A DNA stretch of 64,000 bases, from assembly GCF_000504165.1 (NCBI RefSeq), contig NZ_AYSE01000013.1:1-64000 (forward strand). Direction: 5' to 3'. Under the pieces are notes generated by a model. That model saw nothing but the letters and a program-made list of their open reading frames with translations, ran no database searches and was not told where the DNA came from. Each line of letters starts with the position of its first letter. Within the stretch, counting starts at the first letter, position 1. Origin of the DNA: Bacillus sp. FJAT-14578 (GTDB lineage Bacteria; Bacillota; Bacilli; Bacillales; Bacillaceae_H). The position numbers and the translations under genes were made by a program. Below are positions 1 through 9,300 of this stretch, piece by piece.

Positions 1-4
1 CGTT

Positions 5-12
5 ACCTCCTC
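5..12 (-). promoter_or_regulatory. Ribosome binding site of a gene off the left edge
   Basis: On the minus strand the first bases of the window read GAGGAGGTAACG toward the edge. This is a strong Shine-Dalgarno sequence with room for a start codon just outside the window. It implies a minus-strand gene whose upstream region occupies positions 13 to about 320. The gene itself is not visible. Confidence 0.6.
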
Positions 13-180
13 ATTCGACTCCTCGACATAACCCTTCAGTTTTAGAAGTCTAAAACTGCCTAACCTTTACCGAAATTGTGTGACCACATTTCATTTGAGT
101 CAGGAACATTTCGCACCCACAATCTGGCCCGTTTGTTGAACAAGAAATATCCTGTATTTCAAGTGAAATTTTTGATCAAA

Positions 181-260
181 CTTTTTTACAAACAGTACAT
201 CTTTTTTATAAACGGTACGACTTTCTTATAAACAGTAAAACTTTGTTTCAAACCGACAGT
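181..260 (-). repeat. Four tandem 20-bp direct repeats, LytTR-like boxes
   Basis: Units at 181-200, 201-220, 221-240 and 241-260 all begin CTTT and carry a core like ATAAACAGT; the fourth is degenerate. Read on the minus strand, the cores are ACTGTTTGT (188-196), ACCGTTTAT (208-216) and ACTGTTTAT (228-236), exactly 20 bp apart. The middle core fits the published LytTR consensus [TA][AC][CA]GTTN[AG][TG], and 9-bp boxes about two helical turns apart are typical of LytTR regulators. The expected target is the minus-strand gene off the left edge. No LytTR protein is seen in the window. Confidence 0.5.
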
Positions 261-323
261 AGTAATAAAATGGCAATAAAGAGGTTAAATGTAATGATAA
301 AAAGGCAAAAAAACACAAAAAAT

Positions 324-353
324 AGGTGTATCAACAGCTTTGTTGATACACCT
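324..353 (-). terminator. Rho-independent terminator of the SLH hydrolase gene
   Basis: A perfect 13-bp stem (AGGTGTATCAACA paired with TGTTGATACACCT) has a 4-base loop. On the minus strand it is followed by a T-rich stretch (ATTTTTTGTGTTTTTTT). It lies about 110 bases beyond the stop codon at 466. Confidence 0.75.
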
Positions 354-465
354 TTACATTACATTGTTAAACAACATGCGTCGTCGTGCAGCAATATCAT
401 ATAATTTTTAATAAATAAAGATTCAGTATTACATATTAGTTTGGCGTTTTCTATGCATATGCTAG

Positions 466-2427
466 TTATTGTTGAAGCACCCGGTGCAAAAATGCCGCGA
501 CCTGCGCTCTTGTCACGTATTCATTCGGAGCAAATGTTCCATCCGGTTTTCCGGTCGTGATTCCGTTCGCCGCCAGGGCATCGATGTAATCGACAGCCCA
601 GTGGCCGTTTTCGATATCCTTAAACGGTTTTGTCGGATGGCCTTTCAATTTGAATGCCATTGATAATAGTTTCGCCATTTGGGCTCGGGTTAACGGCTCA
701 TTCGGCTTGAAGGTGCCGTCTTCATATCCCGATATGATTCCTTGCTGTTTTAAGAAGCGCACATATGGCAAAAACTCATGCTTGGGCGGCAAATCGGTAA
801 ACACCGTTTCGTCTGTCACCTTGTCTTCCTTGAAGCCAAGTGCATTTGCCACCATCTTGGCGGCTTGTCCTCTTGTCACCCGTTTATTCGGCTGGAACGT
901 TCCGTCAGGATAACCGTTTACATATCCTTGTGACGCGATGTCTTGAATTTCTCTAAAAGCCCAATAAGACGGGGGGACGTCTGAAAACATCGCGTCTTCT
1001 GGACTTGGTGTTTTTTCTTCTTTTACCCAATTCGCTATGTCCCCGATAAAGGCTTCAGGTACGTTCGCTGGAATGGCATATTCTGAAAAGTTCGGCTCTC
1101 CTTCATAGTCGACAAGCAAATGGATTAAGTTAGGATACAGTTTATACGTAACATTTTCTCGTTCGGATAATGCCTCTTCCCAATTTTTCAGCTGGGATGG
1201 CGGCACTTGCAAGTCTTTCTCCCCCTGCATAATAAGAAGAGGAACATCTTGGGCTGCGGCCAATTGTGCCGGTACGTAGTCACGCAGCTCGTACCACCAA
1301 TAGCCATTCCCTATCTGAAACTCTTTCGGAATATTCTCTTTTGAATAAGCCGGATTGTTAATAAGGGCGATTTGCTGTTCCCAAAAAGCCAGATTCGCTT
1401 TTAACGCTTCTACCTGTTCTGCGGGGACCCCTTGTTTCTGCGCCCTTTCCAATGCCTGTTGCTGCTGCCATAGCATCAAATCCTGAAACTTGCCGCTTGG
1501 TCCCGAGACGACAATCCCCCCGGCAATGTACTCACTTTTATCAGCTTGTAAAATCCGAGGAAGCGCGTATCCTCCCTGGCTGTGCCCCAATACATAGAGC
1601 TCGTCTTGATTCACTTCGGGGATCGTGTTCAGCAGTTCAACCGCCTTGATTGCATCATCAATCGTTTCCCCTTCAATGCTAAAGCTTTGATTCATGGCTG
1701 TCTTAATATGATGCTCCCGAGTTACCTTCTCGTATCTCAGTACTGCAATGCCTTCGTTCGCCAGACCAACCGCAATATCACGAAACGGCTTCGTGGAATA
1801 AAGGGCTTCATCTTGGTCGTTCGGACCTGATCCATGAACGAGAACGACTGCTGGGAACGGCCCCTCTCCCTTTGGCAAGGTTAACGTGCCGGGCAGGGCA
1901 AAATCCCCTTCTCCAATCTTCACATCTTTTTCCACATAATTCTCTTTCTTTTCATATGAAGGCTCCTTATACTGGCTTGCCGGCGTATAATAGAAAGGAA
2001 GATAAAAATCGTCGATATGACCATCCTTGTCAAAGTTAATTGTGATCTCTACCGGAGATCGTTCTCCTTCATATGTCATGACGACATTCGTATGAACACT
2101 ATTCGTTTCCCGCTTGATTGACAATTGTTTCCCCAGTTTGCCGAAAGGAGCCGTTTTAGCCTGCCAAACGTTCGGCAGCATCTCGGCCGGAACATGCTCT
2201 TTAAATGTTTCATTGAACAGTGCATATGCCCCTTCCCAATTTTCCTTCAAAACCGCTGTCATAAATATACTTGCCACTTGTTCGAAATTCATCGGCGCAA
2301 TGGCGTTTGCCGGTTCTTCTGCCTGTACAATCAAACCGCTTGCTGCTGGCACCATGACACCGCTTGTCCCGATCGCGGCTGCCAATACAGCCGGTCCAAT
2401 TTTCTTCCATTTCTTTTGTTTCTTCAC
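466..2427 (-). CDS. SLH-anchored secreted alpha/beta hydrolase
   Basis: A 653-residue exported enzyme that starts at GTG 2427 behind AGGAGG. Residues 1-36 form a signal peptide (KKQKKWKK, hydrophobic core, ending near VQAEE). Residues about 45-145 resemble the DUF3887 module often found ahead of bacterial hydrolases. Residues about 160-475 are an alpha/beta hydrolase with an HGSG oxyanion-type turn, the nucleophile motif GHSQGG, an acid in QGEKD and a late His in LIHLL. Three S-layer-homology repeats follow to the C-terminus, each with the YWA/GYPDGTF/ITRAQ pattern. SLH repeats bind pyruvylated secondary cell-wall polymer, so the enzyme should sit on the cell surface. The substrate is unknown; esterase or peptidase activity is possible. 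The gene is monocistronic, with a terminator downstream. Confidence 0.85.
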   Translation of the reverse strand: MKKQKKWKKIGPAVLAAAIGTSGVMVPAASGLIVQAEEPANAIAPMNFEQVASIFMTAVLKENWEGAYALFNETFKEHVPAEMLPNVWQAKTAPFGKLGKQLSIKRETNSVHTNVVMTYEGERSPVEITINFDKDGHIDDFYLPFYYTPASQYKEPSYEKKENYVEKDVKIGEGDFALPGTLTLPKGEGPFPAVVLVHGSGPNDQDEALYSTKPFRDIAVGLANEGIAVLRYEKVTREHHIKTAMNQSFSIEGETIDDAIKAVELLNTIPEVNQDELYVLGHSQGGYALPRILQADKSEYIAGGIVVSGPSGKFQDLMLWQQQQALERAQKQGVPAEQVEALKANLAFWEQQIALINNPAYSKENIPKEFQIGNGYWWYELRDYVPAQLAAAQDVPLLIMQGEKDLQVPPSQLKNWEEALSERENVTYKLYPNLIHLLVDYEGEPNFSEYAIPANVPEAFIGDIANWVKEEKTPSPEDAMFSDVPPSYWAFREIQDIASQGYVNGYPDGTFQPNKRVTRGQAAKMVANALGFKEDKVTDETVFTDLPPKHEFLPYVRFLKQQGIISGYEDGTFKPNEPLTRAQMAKLLSMAFKLKGHPTKPFKDIENGHWAVDYIDALAANGITTGKPDGTFAPNEYVTRAQVAAFLHRVLQQ

Positions 2428-2548
2428 TTTTTCTCCTCCTACGTATCCAAAATAAGGAAATTTTATACATTTTAATCATATAGCAATCTATCAAACTCTA
2501 CAATAAATTCTTCTATTCACAATTTTATGTTTCTAGATCATGAATCAA

Positions 2549-2660
2549 CTCACAAAGGTTCTCGCATAAGCCACCGGCAAGAGCCCGTAAGGGTGTTTGC
2601 CGGTGGCTTATGCGTAAAGAAATGGACATAGGCGCTCTTTGCCTATGTCCATTTCTTTAC
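2549..2660. repeat. Tandem double-hairpin element, copy 1
   Basis: After a leader CACAAAGGTTCTC come two adjacent hairpins. The first (2564-2613) has a perfect 17-bp outer stem starting GCATAAGCC. The second (2614-2660) has a perfect 20-bp stem and the 7-base loop GCTCTTT. The right arm contains the stop codon of the histidine kinase gene (TAA at 2657-2659). It may act as a terminator for that gene, although no T-run follows. Related copies occur elsewhere in the window. Confidence 0.75.
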
Positions 2661-5530
2661 GTGGATTTAATGTCTGGATTTGGAACCATGATTTGGCCTT
2701 TTCGTTCGTTTTCCAATAACACTTGTAAAATATGATTGGATAGCTTGCTCGGCTGATATGGCTTTACTAAATAACCATCTGCCCCTAGATGCTGTCCCTT
2801 TTCCTGTTCATCCAAGGCAGTCGAAATGAAAATCGGTATTTTTTCTGTTTGCAGATTTTCTTTCAGCTTTTTAATGATGGTCCAGCCATCTATGCTGTTA
2901 TCAAGCAGGATATCAACGACGACTGCATCCGGAAGCTGTTCCGCAATAGCCGAGACCGCTGTTTCGCCATCTGTATAATGGTCCACATGGAAACCATTAT
3001 CTTTTAGTTCTTCATGAAGCAGGTTTGCGAGGCTGCGGTCGTCTTCAATAATGACGACATGGGCCTTATATTCCCTGTCAGTCGAATCACCTTGAAGAAT
3101 CATGCATACATCTTCAACAATCGGGAAGCTTACCGTAAACGTACTTCCTTGCCCAAACTGCGATTGTACATGGATATCTCCATCGTGCGCCTTCACGATT
3201 TCCTTCACAATGGCAAGACCAAGGCCCGTCCCGCCAATTTTTCGGCGATCCGTGTTATCAATTCGATAGAATTTAGTGAACAAATGTGGAAGGCTATCCT
3301 CCGGAATTCCTAATCCTTCATCGATGACATCCACTTTCAGATGGAACTGTTCTTCTCTTATTCTAACCATGATTTTTCCGCCGTTTGGCGAATATTTAAC
3401 CGCATTGTTCAACAAGTTATTAAACACCTGTGCAAGTTTATCTTTATCGCCTAATATCGTTAATTTTTTTGTTTGAACATCGACGACGAAATCGTGGATA
3501 TTCGTATTGACTTTATTCATTGCAATAACGTCTTCCACAACGCTTTGGATAGAATAATAGTTTTTAGTGTACGTTTGTTTGCCGGATTCCATTCGCTGTA
3601 CGTCAAGAAAGTCATTGATCAGCGCGGTTAGGCGAGATGCTTCCTGCGAGATCGTCATTAAATATTTTCGCTGCCTTTGCGGAGGGAGCTCTTTATTGAG
3701 CATCAGTTCCGTAAATCCTAATACACTGGAAAGCGGTGTTCTCAGTTCATGGCTGACCGTACTCACAAACTCTGATTTCATCTGATCCACTTCATATTGC
3801 TTCGTAATATCCCGATAGACAAATATGGTCCCAAATTTATGGTTCTCGCGATGTAAGGTTTCAGGATACAGCTGAATGATTTGCGTCGATCCATTCATCA
3901 ATTTAAAAATAAATGATTCTTCTTGAGACTGTTGGTGAATGGCATTTCGAATAAACTCGATCAATCCTTCCGGCTCTTCGACTTTTTCTCGTATAAGCGC
4001 CATCCATTCATCCGACGATTTTTGCAAAAGGATTGCTCTCTCTTCTCCTATCATGTCGCAAAGCGTTTCATTCACAAGCAAAATTCTTCCCTCTTCATCG
4101 AACAATTGAATACCTTCATGAATGGTGTTCAAAATGTCTTGAACAGTTTGACGATTGCTCTCTGCTTCCTCATACATATGAAGCTTTTCTAGAGAAAGAG
4201 AGATTTGCTGGCAAAAACCTGTATATTCTTCAATTTCTTTTTCCGTAAAGCCCTCCCCTGAACGGCTCACCATGATGACAGCCAGCAGTTCCCGGTCATC
4301 ATGGAAAATAGGAAGGATCAAATCATAGCAATAGTATGGGTCTGTTACATACCCTCGCTCGCTTGGCAAACTCTCTCTTTTTATCACATATGGCTTCATC
4401 GAGGTTTGCAGCTTGGCAACGATACTGCTTTCATTCAGCGACTGTAAAAATTGCCGTTCTTCTTTATTTATCAGCCCATGGCCAGCATAACTTTTTCTTT
4501 CATCCATCAGCACGATGATGCCCTTTGTCGCCTTCGTGAAATGAATCATGCTGTCCATCACATTACCCAGCAGTTCACATTTATTGAGCGTATTCGCAAG
4601 CGTATGGATAAATTGATTGCGACGAAGAAGGATTTCTTTGTTTTCTTTCGTTTTGGCTAAAGCATCCTGCAATTTATCCTGTTGTTCATTCAATTCGTCT
4701 TGCTGGGCCATCAGCTCTTCATTTTGCGCCATGAGTTCTTGCTCATTATTTTGCAAATCTTGAATCATTTTCTCGAGAGAACGGGATAGTGCTCCAATCT
4801 CATCTTCCCTTTTCGTATAATCCAATGAATCGATGTACGCTCCTTCACTTATTTTGGAAGCTGTGAGCGCCAAACCTTTCAACGGCAAAATCACTTGACG
4901 AATGATTATGCTAAACAATCCTGCCAGCACCAATACCATGAGACCTAAAAATAAAAAGAACATTGTTTGGGCAAAAGTTGTTTTCTCTTCTTTTTCAATT
5001 AATGTTTGCTCATACTTTACCTGAAGCTTTTTATTTTCGTCTTCAAGCAGGGAGAGAAAATCAACGACTCTCTCGGTCCCGCCCTCATCATCAGCTATCT
5101 TTATAACAGCTGTCTCATTTTTTTCTTTCTTATATTGGGCTGCCTTCGGGAAAGCCTCATCAAAGTACCACTTCTTAAAAGCCTTCATCTCGCTATAAAG
5201 CTGCTGTTCATGTACGGTATCAATATGATTAGAAAATGATTCTAACTCATCTTCCAATTCTCTCTCGTCTTCATTAATCTGCGTTATAAACTTATCTGCC
5301 CCAAAGGCCAAATAACCGCGCCCCTCAAATAAGGCACTGTCTGCAATTTTCTGTATATTGGACAGCATTTCTTTATGGGCGGAAATATGATCGAGCTTTT
5401 TATCATAATCATTCTTAATTTGAATCTGATATCCCCGCAATACGGATATTCCCGCTACTAATATCACAATAAATGTGATACCCATCCAAATCGATTTTCC
5501 CACGAAGCTCTTATTGATTCGTCTTTTCAC
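2657..5530 (-). CDS. Hybrid sensor histidine kinase (HAMP-GAF-PAS-HisKA-HATPase-REC)
   Basis: A 957-residue membrane sensor kinase, start GTG 5530. It has a transmembrane helix at about 13-33, an extracellular helical sensor to 185, a second transmembrane helix at about 189-210, HAMP at 211-263, a Gln/Glu-rich coiled coil at 258-300, GAF at about 305-450 and PAS at about 460-580. The HisKA domain has the phospho-acceptor His594 in SHELRTP. The HATPase domain has N709 (NNLLNNA) and the G-box GGTGLGLAI at 766-774. A C-terminal receiver domain has Asp873 and the Lys in VKPY. The first 20 bases overlap the end of the upstream response-regulator gene, so the two are translationally coupled. The kinase probably phosphorylates its own receiver and the stand-alone regulator. 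The signal is unknown. The neighbouring polysaccharide genes suggest control of the cell surface. Confidence 0.88.
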   Translation of the reverse strand: MKRRINKSFVGKSIWMGITFIVILVAGISVLRGYQIQIKNDYDKKLDHISAHKEMLSNIQKIADSALFEGRGYLAFGADKFITQINEDERELEDELESFSNHIDTVHEQQLYSEMKAFKKWYFDEAFPKAAQYKKEKNETAVIKIADDEGGTERVVDFLSLLEDENKKLQVKYEQTLIEKEEKTTFAQTMFFLFLGLMVLVLAGLFSIIIRQVILPLKGLALTASKISEGAYIDSLDYTKREDEIGALSRSLEKMIQDLQNNEQELMAQNEELMAQQDELNEQQDKLQDALAKTKENKEILLRRNQFIHTLANTLNKCELLGNVMDSMIHFTKATKGIIVLMDERKSYAGHGLINKEERQFLQSLNESSIVAKLQTSMKPYVIKRESLPSERGYVTDPYYCYDLILPIFHDDRELLAVIMVSRSGEGFTEKEIEEYTGFCQQISLSLEKLHMYEEAESNRQTVQDILNTIHEGIQLFDEEGRILLVNETLCDMIGEERAILLQKSSDEWMALIREKVEEPEGLIEFIRNAIHQQSQEESFIFKLMNGSTQIIQLYPETLHRENHKFGTIFVYRDITKQYEVDQMKSEFVSTVSHELRTPLSSVLGFTELMLNKELPPQRQRKYLMTISQEASRLTALINDFLDVQRMESGKQTYTKNYYSIQSVVEDVIAMNKVNTNIHDFVVDVQTKKLTILGDKDKLAQVFNNLLNNAVKYSPNGGKIMVRIREEQFHLKVDVIDEGLGIPEDSLPHLFTKFYRIDNTDRRKIGGTGLGLAIVKEIVKAHDGDIHVQSQFGQGSTFTVSFPIVEDVCMILQGDSTDREYKAHVVIIEDDRSLANLLHEELKDNGFHVDHYTDGETAVSAIAEQLPDAVVVDILLDNSIDGWTIIKKLKENLQTEKIPIFISTALDEQEKGQHLGADGYLVKPYQPSKLSNHILQVLLENERKGQIMVPNPDIKST

Positions 5531-5891
5531 CTAGTATCTCCCCTATTTTTTCTACTAAATAAAGAGGACTGAACGGTTTCGAAATAAAATGGTCTGCCCC
5601 TGCCAGCAATACCCGATCTTGGTCCACCTTTTGGCTCTTAGCTGAAAGCATCAAAATCTTTGTATCTTTCCGTTCAGGATGCTGTCGAACTTTTTCAATC
5701 ACTTCCAAACCTGTCATTCGCGGCATCATATAATCGATGATGACTAAATCATAGTCATTCTGCCCGATTAATTCATAGGCTTCCTCTCCATCGCACGCTT
5801 CATCAATTTCATAGCCTTCATCCTCTAATGTATCGACTACAAGCATGCGCAGCACTTCTTCATCTTCTGCCAATAAAAGCCGTTTCATCAT
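5511..5891 (-). CDS. Single-domain CheY-like response regulator
   Basis: 126 residues consisting of a receiver domain only: acidic pocket AEDEE near residue 10, phospho-acceptor Asp53 in IIDYMMP, and Lys in ISKPF. There is no output domain, so it either relays phosphate (for example to the Hpt domain of the diguanylate cyclase encoded at 12011-13651) or acts by protein contact. The start ATG 5891 has AAGGAG upstream, and a second ATG follows at once. Its end overlaps the start of the histidine kinase gene by 20 bases. Confidence 0.88.
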   Translation of the reverse strand: MMKRLLLAEDEEVLRMLVVDTLEDEGYEIDEACDGEEAYELIGQNDYDLVIIDYMMPRMTGLEVIEKVRQHPERKDTKILMLSAKSQKVDQDRVLLAGADHFISKPFSPLYLVEKIGEILGEKTNQ

Positions 5892-6018
5892 TCTAATTCT
5901 CCTTCATTTCTTCTTCATAACTCTCGTTGTCTACTTATTTTACACTAGCTTTCCGCTTATAAGTAGACATCGTTTCCAACATTTGAATGTTATTAAACTA
6001 GCAGCAACCACTGTCCCA

Positions 6019-6072
6019 AAAGACCCCGCCATCAATCCTTTGCAGTATCCAGGATTGGATGACGGGGTCTTT
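6019..6072. terminator. Long hairpin between the response regulator and the GH2-like gene
   Basis: An inverted repeat pairs AAAGACCCCG with CGGGGTCTTT, and CATCAATCCT with AGGATTGGATG, leaving a short loop. It lies upstream of the response regulator and downstream of the 6302-9550 gene on the minus strand. It is probably a terminator or an attenuator-like hairpin. The rest of 5892-6301 holds a double-hairpin element (6187-6300) and otherwise nothing recognised. Confidence 0.5.
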
Positions 6073-6186
6073 CATCAAAATTTACTCGGAACTTATACCT
6101 TTTGTAAAATTATTTTATATAAGCTCCACTTAATAGCTCAACACACCTTCATTCTGTTGAAGAACATTCGCAATCCTAGAATTAGC

Positions 6187-6300
6187 TCTCAAAGGTTCAC
6201 CTATGCGGATGGCGCCAACCCCGCAAGGGGGGTGTCAGCCGCTTAGGTCTAGAAAGTTTGGCATGGCCGTTCTTTGGTCATGCCAAACTTTCTAAATCGA
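6187..6300. repeat. Tandem double-hairpin element, copy 2
   Basis: The leader CTCAAAGGTTC is followed by hairpin 1 (6199-6248, ACCTATGCGG paired with CCGCTTAGGT around CCCCGCAAGGGG) and hairpin 2 (6251-6293, stem AGAAAGTTTGGCATG, loop GCCGTTCTTTGGT). It ends CTAAATCGA just past the stop codon of the GH2-like gene. It is very similar to the copy at 58615-58730, with compensated changes in the stem of hairpin 2. Confidence 0.75.
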
Positions 6301-6301
6301 G

Positions 6302-9300
6302 CTATTTTAGTACAGCATCTTGATACATTTTTTGTGTAATATAATACGATTCTTTCAAACGCTCATGGTAGACCGGCTCTTCCCATTCCTTCCATTCGTA
6401 TCGATACATCTGATCGACGGGCAAATAACCGTTTGGTGCAGCTGGCATTGTATCCTTTATAGATGTTTGCCCCGAATCTGTTCCTTCGTAGTGGATGACA
6501 GCCGCATGAAAGCCGTTTGTGTAATGCTGGCTTTCGAGACCGTTTTTCCAAAGGTCTCCCATTACTTCATGTAAACTCGGATCTTTGACATTAAGAAGCG
6601 GCCATGGAAGACGCAATTCGACAAAGCCTTCTTCTTCATTCACTTGCACATCCGCCAGGGAATTGAACGCCGGAAGCTTTGGATTGCCGTTGCCAAATGT
6701 AAGTTTACCCGTTTCATACGATTCAAATGGAATCGTTTTTCCGTTCGGAAGCTTAAACCCTTTATTCAATGCGAGACGAATCGGGTGATACTTGCTATTA
6801 TTTTTCTTGGAAGCATACGGTTGCTGCTCAATCAATTTCAACACATGACCGTACTGATAGTAAAAATTGTCATAATAGCTGTCGACGACCACCCGTGAAT
6901 CTTCTTCTCCCCTTAACTGGATGACAAAATCGATTTCCGGATCTGTCTTGAACGAACCTCCCATCGGCAAAGAAGACTGGCCTTGGCCTGAAAGGGTATC
7001 GAGCAAAATGTCGGTATTCAACTGCTGGGTCTTGATTTTACCGCGATAATCGATTTTCATATACATATACGCGGCATCGCTTGTGATTTCCAGCCGTTCT
7101 AATGTGCCGTCCGTATCCTTTTGCTTGTAAACGGTTTTGTCATCAAGCTTCTCCCAGTCAAACGGCTGGCCGTCCATATAGATGGGAGATTCGAATTTGC
7201 CGGGGTCAAAGCTTAACAAACCGAAGTGCTGCTCATTCGTTTGCATATTCGACCAAAACGGGCGACGGTCCGGATTATCATAATCCATCGTGTTCCATGT
7301 TCGTTTAAACCACTCATCCTGCCATGTGAACATCAGGCCTCCCGCCATGTCCTCCTCTACGATGGAACGAAACAGCTTAGAGTTGATTTCTCCCTGTTCT
7401 TGCTCGGAATGCATACCTTGATCCATGCCATATACATTTTTATGCGTCAATCCCCTCGAAGCCGGCACACCAAACTCCGCCACGAGCAGCGGCATACGAT
7501 GCTCTTTTTTCATATCATGCAAGTATCCGGCATAGTTGTTTTTCTTCCCTTCATGATCTTCGTAATTCACGTATTTCGATTCATAATTCAAGAAATCCGG
7601 ATAATACGGGTAAAAATGATAGGAAGCAAACACTCCGGGATAAAATGAGTCTCTCGTATAAATGCGGTTGGGGTCGATGGACACCATGTCTTCGGTTTCT
7701 AAAGGTTCACCCGGATGTTCCAGCAAGTCCGTTGTCGGCCAGTTCACAAAGCTGATGGGGCGCTGCCATTTATACTTGCCGGCTTCATACACGGCGAGTT
7801 CATCCATATGATTTGCCAGCCAATGTTCAAACGGATTCGCTTGCTTCGTGTAGAGGTAACGGCCGCTATACTCCCCGATTTGCACATTTTTTCGATTCGT
7901 TTCCAATACCTCCGCCGGATCCCACTCGATTCCGATCAGCCAGCCAAGGACATATTTAGAAATGTCGGCTTTATACGTTCCGCCTGCATGGCCCGGGATT
8001 TTGGCAATCTCGGCATTGCCGTGCACGGCATCGACGATTCGCTTGATTTCACCGCTGAAATCCTTCATCACTTCATCAGAGAAGGCATTTTCTGTATCAA
8101 CAAGCTTTTGTTCTGTCACCCAAACACCATGAAATATATACAGCGGTTTGCTGGCCGTTTGGTTATATTCATAGAGCGCTTCGTAAAAATGGGGAGGATG
8201 GAGCGTGTAGACACGAATGGCATTCGCATTCATTTCCCCGATTTTTTGGAACCAGCGCAAATATTCCGTTTTCGTAATGGCAGTTTCCCCGGGAAAATGA
8301 CCAGGCTTGGCAATCCCCATGTTGACCCCTTTTATGAGAATATCTTCCCATTTGCCATTTTGGTAGATTTGAAGATAGTCTTTGCCGGCTTTTCCGCTAA
8401 AGGTCATGCCATCTTTGCTCATCGTTTCGACTTTGCCAGAAGATGGCGGTTCATATTTAGATGCTAAAATGTCCCTTATGACCGGCACATACGTGTTCCA
8501 ATAAAAACGATCCTCTTGGCTTTTCGAATCCAATCGCAGCTTCTTCAGTGAAGTAAATCCAACCGTCTGGTAAATGGCCGGAAGCTCTGCCTGGTCCGCA
8601 TAGTCACCGGCAAAATAGTATGTTTGGAATTGACTGTTTTGATGGTGGACAATGGCCGGGAATGTTGAAGGAATTCCATAGCTTTCGAGCAGCTGTTTCC
8701 CTTCCTCGTTCACCTGAAATTCATAGCGGGCCAAAATTTCACTTTTTTGATTCGCCTCGACGACATCGAACCAATATCGATAAGGGGAATCATTCGCCCG
8801 CTTCCACCGCTCTCTTCCTTGTTTCGTCAGTTTTACGGTCATCTCTTTTTCAATTTGCTGATCGGGAATGACAAGAATATGATCTTGCTCGTTGACGAAA
8901 ACAAGCCCTCCTCCTTTGAACACCCATTCTTGATTGTACTGCTGACGGTAGCGGTCCTTTACCCAAACAGGCACTTCTCCATTTTGCAGATCCGTGAAAA
9001 CTCTTCCGATCCAACCGGTCCATGTCAAATTGAGCAAGTCATACATTTTCGTACGAACGTCTTCATTTGTCGGACTGGCAAATGAGTTGAACTCTGCGAT
9101 AAATGTTCCTCCCTGTTTCAACAGGGCAGAAAATATCGCATCGGCTTCTTCTGATGACAACCCGCCATACACTTGGCCGGAGCGCCTTCCGTCTGTTTCT
9201 TTCTCCACATCCGCTTCATATATGCCATATGTGTCGGCTAAATAAATGACATCATGCCGTTTTCCAAGCGATTTCACCACATCATCCGCCCTGTACGTCT

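Noticed and set aside
294..400. Short plus-strand frame starting ATGATAAAAAGG
   Set aside because: It reads through the terminator hairpin at 324-353 and has no family resemblance.
5845..6246. Plus-strand frame opposite the response regulator start
   Set aside because: It crosses two hairpin elements and shows no recognisable protein features.
7715..8467. 250-codon plus-strand frame
   Set aside because: It is the antisense shadow of the GH2-like gene, whose frame has clear motifs and a coupled start.
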